DNA of 6,270 nucleotides from Solirubrobacterales bacterium (GTDB lineage: Bacteria > Actinomycetota > Thermoleophilia > Solirubrobacterales > Solirubrobacteraceae). Positions 5,245 through 6,270 of the stretch are shown here, one piece after another. The DNA lies in NCBI GenBank assembly GCA_016215085.1, contig JACRMD010000314.1:1-6270 (forward strand), given 5' to 3'. The position numbers and the translations under genes are program-made. The notes below the pieces were generated by a model. That model ran no database searches, had not been told where the DNA came from, and worked only from the letters and a program-made list of their open reading frames with translations. Each line of letters begins with the position of its first letter. The stretch's first letter is position 1.

Positions 5245-5616
5245 TCAGTCTTCGGAGGCGAGCGCCTCGACCGCCGCGGCGCGGCTGTCGTAGAGCGGAA
5301 CGGCGCCGTCGAGGCCCGTCAGCCGCAGCACCTTGCCCGCGGTCGTCGCCGCCGGCTCGACCGCGACCATTCGCTGCCCCCGCCCGCGCAGCAGCCGCTC
5401 GAGGCGGTGCAGCAGGTGCAGCGCCGCCGAGTCCAGGTAGCGCACCTCGCGCAGGTCGCACACCAGGCCGACGGCCGCGTCATCGGCCGCGCCGGCCAGG
5501 CGGTCCTCGACGGCCGCCACCGCGTCGTGGTCCAGCTCGCCCGCGAGGACGGCCACGACGACGCGCCGCCCGTCGCGCTCGACCTCGAGCTCGATCCCGC
5601 CCACGTGCTCGGTCAT
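5245..5616 (-). CDS. STAS-domain anti-sigma-factor antagonist
   Basis: This 123-residue protein has the length and pattern of an SpoIIAA/RsbV-type STAS domain. Such proteins bind an anti-sigma kinase when unphosphorylated and release it when phosphorylated on one serine. Residues 17-29 (RRVVVAVLAGELD) match the first strands with the GELD turn. REVRYLDSAALHLLHRL holds the phosphorylatable position at S63 in DSAAL, where the usual form is DSSGL or similar, so the small Ser-Gly after it is Ala-Ala. The remaining pattern (QRMVAVEPAA, then GLDGAVPLYDSRAAAVEAL) is typical of the C-terminal strand and helix. ATG 5616 overlaps the TGA of the kinase/phosphatase gene by 4 bp (ATGA), with a GGGGGTG just before it, so the two are very likely translated together. 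The partner anti-sigma or sigma factor is not in the window. Confidence 0.88.
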   Translation of the reverse strand: MTEHVGGIELEVERDGRRVVVAVLAGELDHDAVAAVEDRLAGAADDAAVGLVCDLREVRYLDSAALHLLHRLERLLRGRGQRMVAVEPAATTAGKVLRLTGLDGAVPLYDSRAAAVEALASED

Positions 5617-6270
5617 GTCACCCCCAGCTTCTTCACCAGGTGGATCCTGGTCCCTTCCGCGCCCCGCTCCAGGCGCACCTCGTCCATCAGGGCCCGCATC
5701 AGCGGCAGCCCGTGGCCCCGCGTCCCGGCGTCGGTCGCCGAGCGCCACGGCCCGGGGTCGGCGACCGTGATCCGCAGCACCCCGTCGGCGACCGCGGCGC
5801 GCACCGCGACCGGCGCGCCGGGCCCGCCGCCGCCGTGCTCCATCGCGTTGGCGTAGGCCTCGGTGACCGCGACGGCGACCGCGTCGAGGTCGTCGCGCGT
5901 GGCGCCCAGCGGGGCCAGCCACCCGCGCATCGCCTCGCGCAGCTCGCGGACGCGGTGCACGTCGGGACCGACCTCGAGCTCCAGCCGCTCCGGGCGGCCC
6001 GCGGGCGCCGAGCGGACGGCGACCAGCGCGACGTCGTCGGCGCGCTGGTCGGGCGGGGCCAGGGTGTCTATCACCCGGTCGCAGAAGGCCTCGAGGTCGT
6101 CCTCGACCGGGCTCGCGACGGCCGCGAGCTCGGCGAGCTTGGCGTCGAGGTCCTCCTCGCGGCGCTCGACGAGCCCGTCCGTGTAGAGCACGATCGTGTC
6201 GCCGGGCTCCAGCGACAGGGGCTCCTGCGCCGGGACCGACGGGACGATCACGCCCAGCGCGGGCGAGGCG
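5613..6270 (-). CDS. SpoIIE phosphatase-HATPase kinase fusion (5' end outside window)
   Basis: The 218 visible residues form the C-terminus of a larger signalling protein that continues past the right edge. Residues 1-86 are the end of a SpoIIE/PP2C-type Ser phosphatase: the PALGV segment (3-7), LEPGDTIVLYTDGLVE (20-35, with the metal-binding TDG Asp D31) and ADDVALVAVR (77-86, with the metal-binding Asp pair). Residues 92-215 are an RsbW-like ATPase: N-box EAYANAMEH (137-145, E137/N141/H145), G1 box VADPGPW (169-175) and G2 GHGL (185-188). The phosphatase would reactivate the STAS partner and the kinase would phosphorylate it. GTG 6251 is not the start: the frame stays open to the edge, and the upstream residues (ASPALG) fit the SpoIIE fold. 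Any sensor domains would lie in the missing N-terminal part. It overlaps the STAS gene by ATGA. Confidence 0.9.
   Translation of the reverse strand, partial: ASPALGVIVPSVPAQEPLSLEPGDTIVLYTDGLVERREEDLDAKLAELAAVASPVEDDLEAFCDRVIDTLAPPDQRADDVALVAVRSAPAGRPERLELEVGPDVHRVRELREAMRGWLAPLGATRDDLDAVAVAVTEAYANAMEHGGGGPGAPVAVRAAVADGVLRITVADPGPWRSATDAGTRGHGLPLMRALMDEVRLERGAEGTRIHLVKKLGVT

Noticed and set aside
3860..5293. Long plus-strand open frame (about 477 codons) opposite the aminotransferase
   Set aside because: It mirrors a well-supported aminotransferase, is rich in Val/Asp/Arg/Ala as expected from the reverse complement, and has no domain.

Overview
The window is very GC-rich (by eye well above 70%), with G or C at almost every third codon position, dense packing, frequent 4-bp gene overlaps and actinobacterial-type signalling proteins (SpoIIE phosphatase, RsbW-like kinase, STAS antagonist). 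This suggests a high-GC actinomycete, possibly of the Thermoleophilia (Solirubrobacter/Conexibacter-like). The lineage is an inference from composition and gene style; there is no rRNA or other marker gene here. No tRNA, rRNA, CRISPR array, insertion sequence or phage gene was seen.

Layout, left to right. (1) 1-1142, plus: the 3' part of a large gene encoding an Ala/Glu/Arg-rich coiled coil, a Pro-rich linker and a C-terminal GAF-type domain; it enters from the left edge and carries an almost perfect 72-bp tandem duplication. (2) 1153-1575, plus: a PaaI-type hotdog thioesterase, probably co-transcribed with gene 1. (3) 2341-1572, minus: a two-gene operon of a hemerythrin-like (HHE) protein followed by a small four-helix membrane protein resembling the CopD/DUF2269 type, coupled at TGATG. 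(4) 2373-3797, plus: a compact ACSM-like acyl-CoA synthetase, divergent from the hemerythrin gene across about 31 bp containing the palindrome CTAGCTAG. (5) 5179-3794, minus: a class-III PLP aminotransferase related to glutamate-1-semialdehyde aminomutase, probably translated from a leaderless transcript. (6) 6270-5245, minus: a partner-switching signalling pair, a SpoIIE-phosphatase/HATPase-kinase fusion (5' end outside the window) coupled by ATGA to a STAS anti-sigma-factor antagonist.

How the genes may work together. The right-hand pair forms a recognisable module: the kinase domain would phosphorylate the STAS protein, the SpoIIE domain would dephosphorylate it, and the outcome would control an anti-sigma target encoded elsewhere. 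The hemerythrin/membrane-protein pair looks like a small oxygen-, NO- or redox-related unit, but its function is not established by the sequence. The thioesterase and the acyl-CoA synthetase perform opposite reactions on CoA thioesters, yet they lie in separate transcription units with no evidence of a shared pathway. The aminotransferase has an intact catalytic core and an unknown substrate.

The unusual points are the recent in-frame duplication in the coiled coil, the two convergent gene pairs whose TAG stop codons share a single CTAG, the restriction of CTAG to gene junctions, an actinobacterial-type DnaA-box match upstream of the aminotransferase gene, and the hemerythrin plus four-helix membrane protein operon. 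I found nothing that can be called with confidence a new defence or mobile system.
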